Of a stretch of 64,000 nucleotides of DNA, positions 63,784 through 64,000 are shown piece by piece. Made by a program: the position numbers and the translations under genes. Below the pieces are notes generated by a model, which saw only the letters and a list, made by a program, of their open reading frames with translations, had not been told where the DNA came from and searched no databases. How positions within the stretch are numbered: the first letter of the stretch is position 1; the number at the start of each line of letters is the position of its first letter. The DNA is from Bugula neritina (taxonomy: Eukaryota > Bryozoa > Gymnolaemata > Cheilostomatida > Bugulidae), in the NCBI GenBank assembly GCA_964035545.1, contig OZ037772.1, positions 5,818,389 through 5,882,388 of the forward strand, written 5' to 3'.

Positions 63784-64000
63784 GTGAGAGATAAATTCTT
63801 TTTTGCAAAACCATGTTTTATTTGCTTTATATAGCCTAGCAAATTCATTTATGTTAAAGCATGTGCACATTTTCAGTTTTCATAAATTTGCACAACTTGC
63901 TAAGTTATGGCAACTTCAATGCCTGCTCAACCAAGTCCTAATTTATGGTGTGTTTTTGAGTAATAAACTATGAGATTTGGAAATAATATATACACGTTTT

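Overview
The window is animal nuclear DNA: AT-rich, intron-dense, with GT-AG introns, long dinucleotide microsatellites, tRNA-derived SINEs and secreted or membrane proteins built from extracellular modules. The best taxonomic clue is a cytoplasmic intermediate filament gene (35378-42726, minus) with the long lamin-like coil 1B and a lamin-tail domain, the protostome type. With the WSC, PAN and fucolectin-like secreted genes this suggests a lophotrochozoan (mollusc, annelid, bryozoan or similar). The sequence alone does not fix the phylum. A run of 200 N marks an assembly gap at 56301-56500.

Layout. 1-5.5 kb: two plus-strand tandem WSC+PAN secreted genes, the first cut by the window edge. 5.7-16.8 kb (minus): a 13-exon Ig-like membrane receptor whose ectodomain is present twice. 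18.0-20.3 kb (plus): a secreted PAN + fucolectin-like gene. 20.3-25.6 kb: no gene seen. 25.6-31.7 kb (minus): a relative of the Ig-like receptor that stops before any membrane segment. 35.4-42.7 kb (minus): the intermediate filament gene. 42.7-48.1 kb: intergenic and microsatellite-rich, with a complete hammerhead ribozyme fold at 47247-47293. 48.2-53.5 kb and 58.1-63.8 kb (plus): two close tandem receptors of the same Ig-like family, the second running off the window before its membrane exon. 54.9-56.0 kb (minus): a damaged WSC+PAN copy beside the gap.

The main discovery candidate is the Ig-like receptor family. Four genes (five ectodomain units) share one exon recipe, every intron in phase 1: signal peptide; about 150-residue N-terminal Ig-like domain (D1); one Ig-like domain split over two exons of about 39 and 55 codons; a 77-codon Ig-like domain around a Y-W-I-G motif; a stalk of very variable length; one membrane helix; a very short tail. 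I do not recognise it as a named family. It is interleaved with secreted WSC/PAN/lectin-like genes, which would fit a self/non-self or pathogen-recognition locus, but that role is inference from architecture only.

Exon borders were read by eye from splice signals, reading-frame phase and comparison among paralogues, without transcript evidence.
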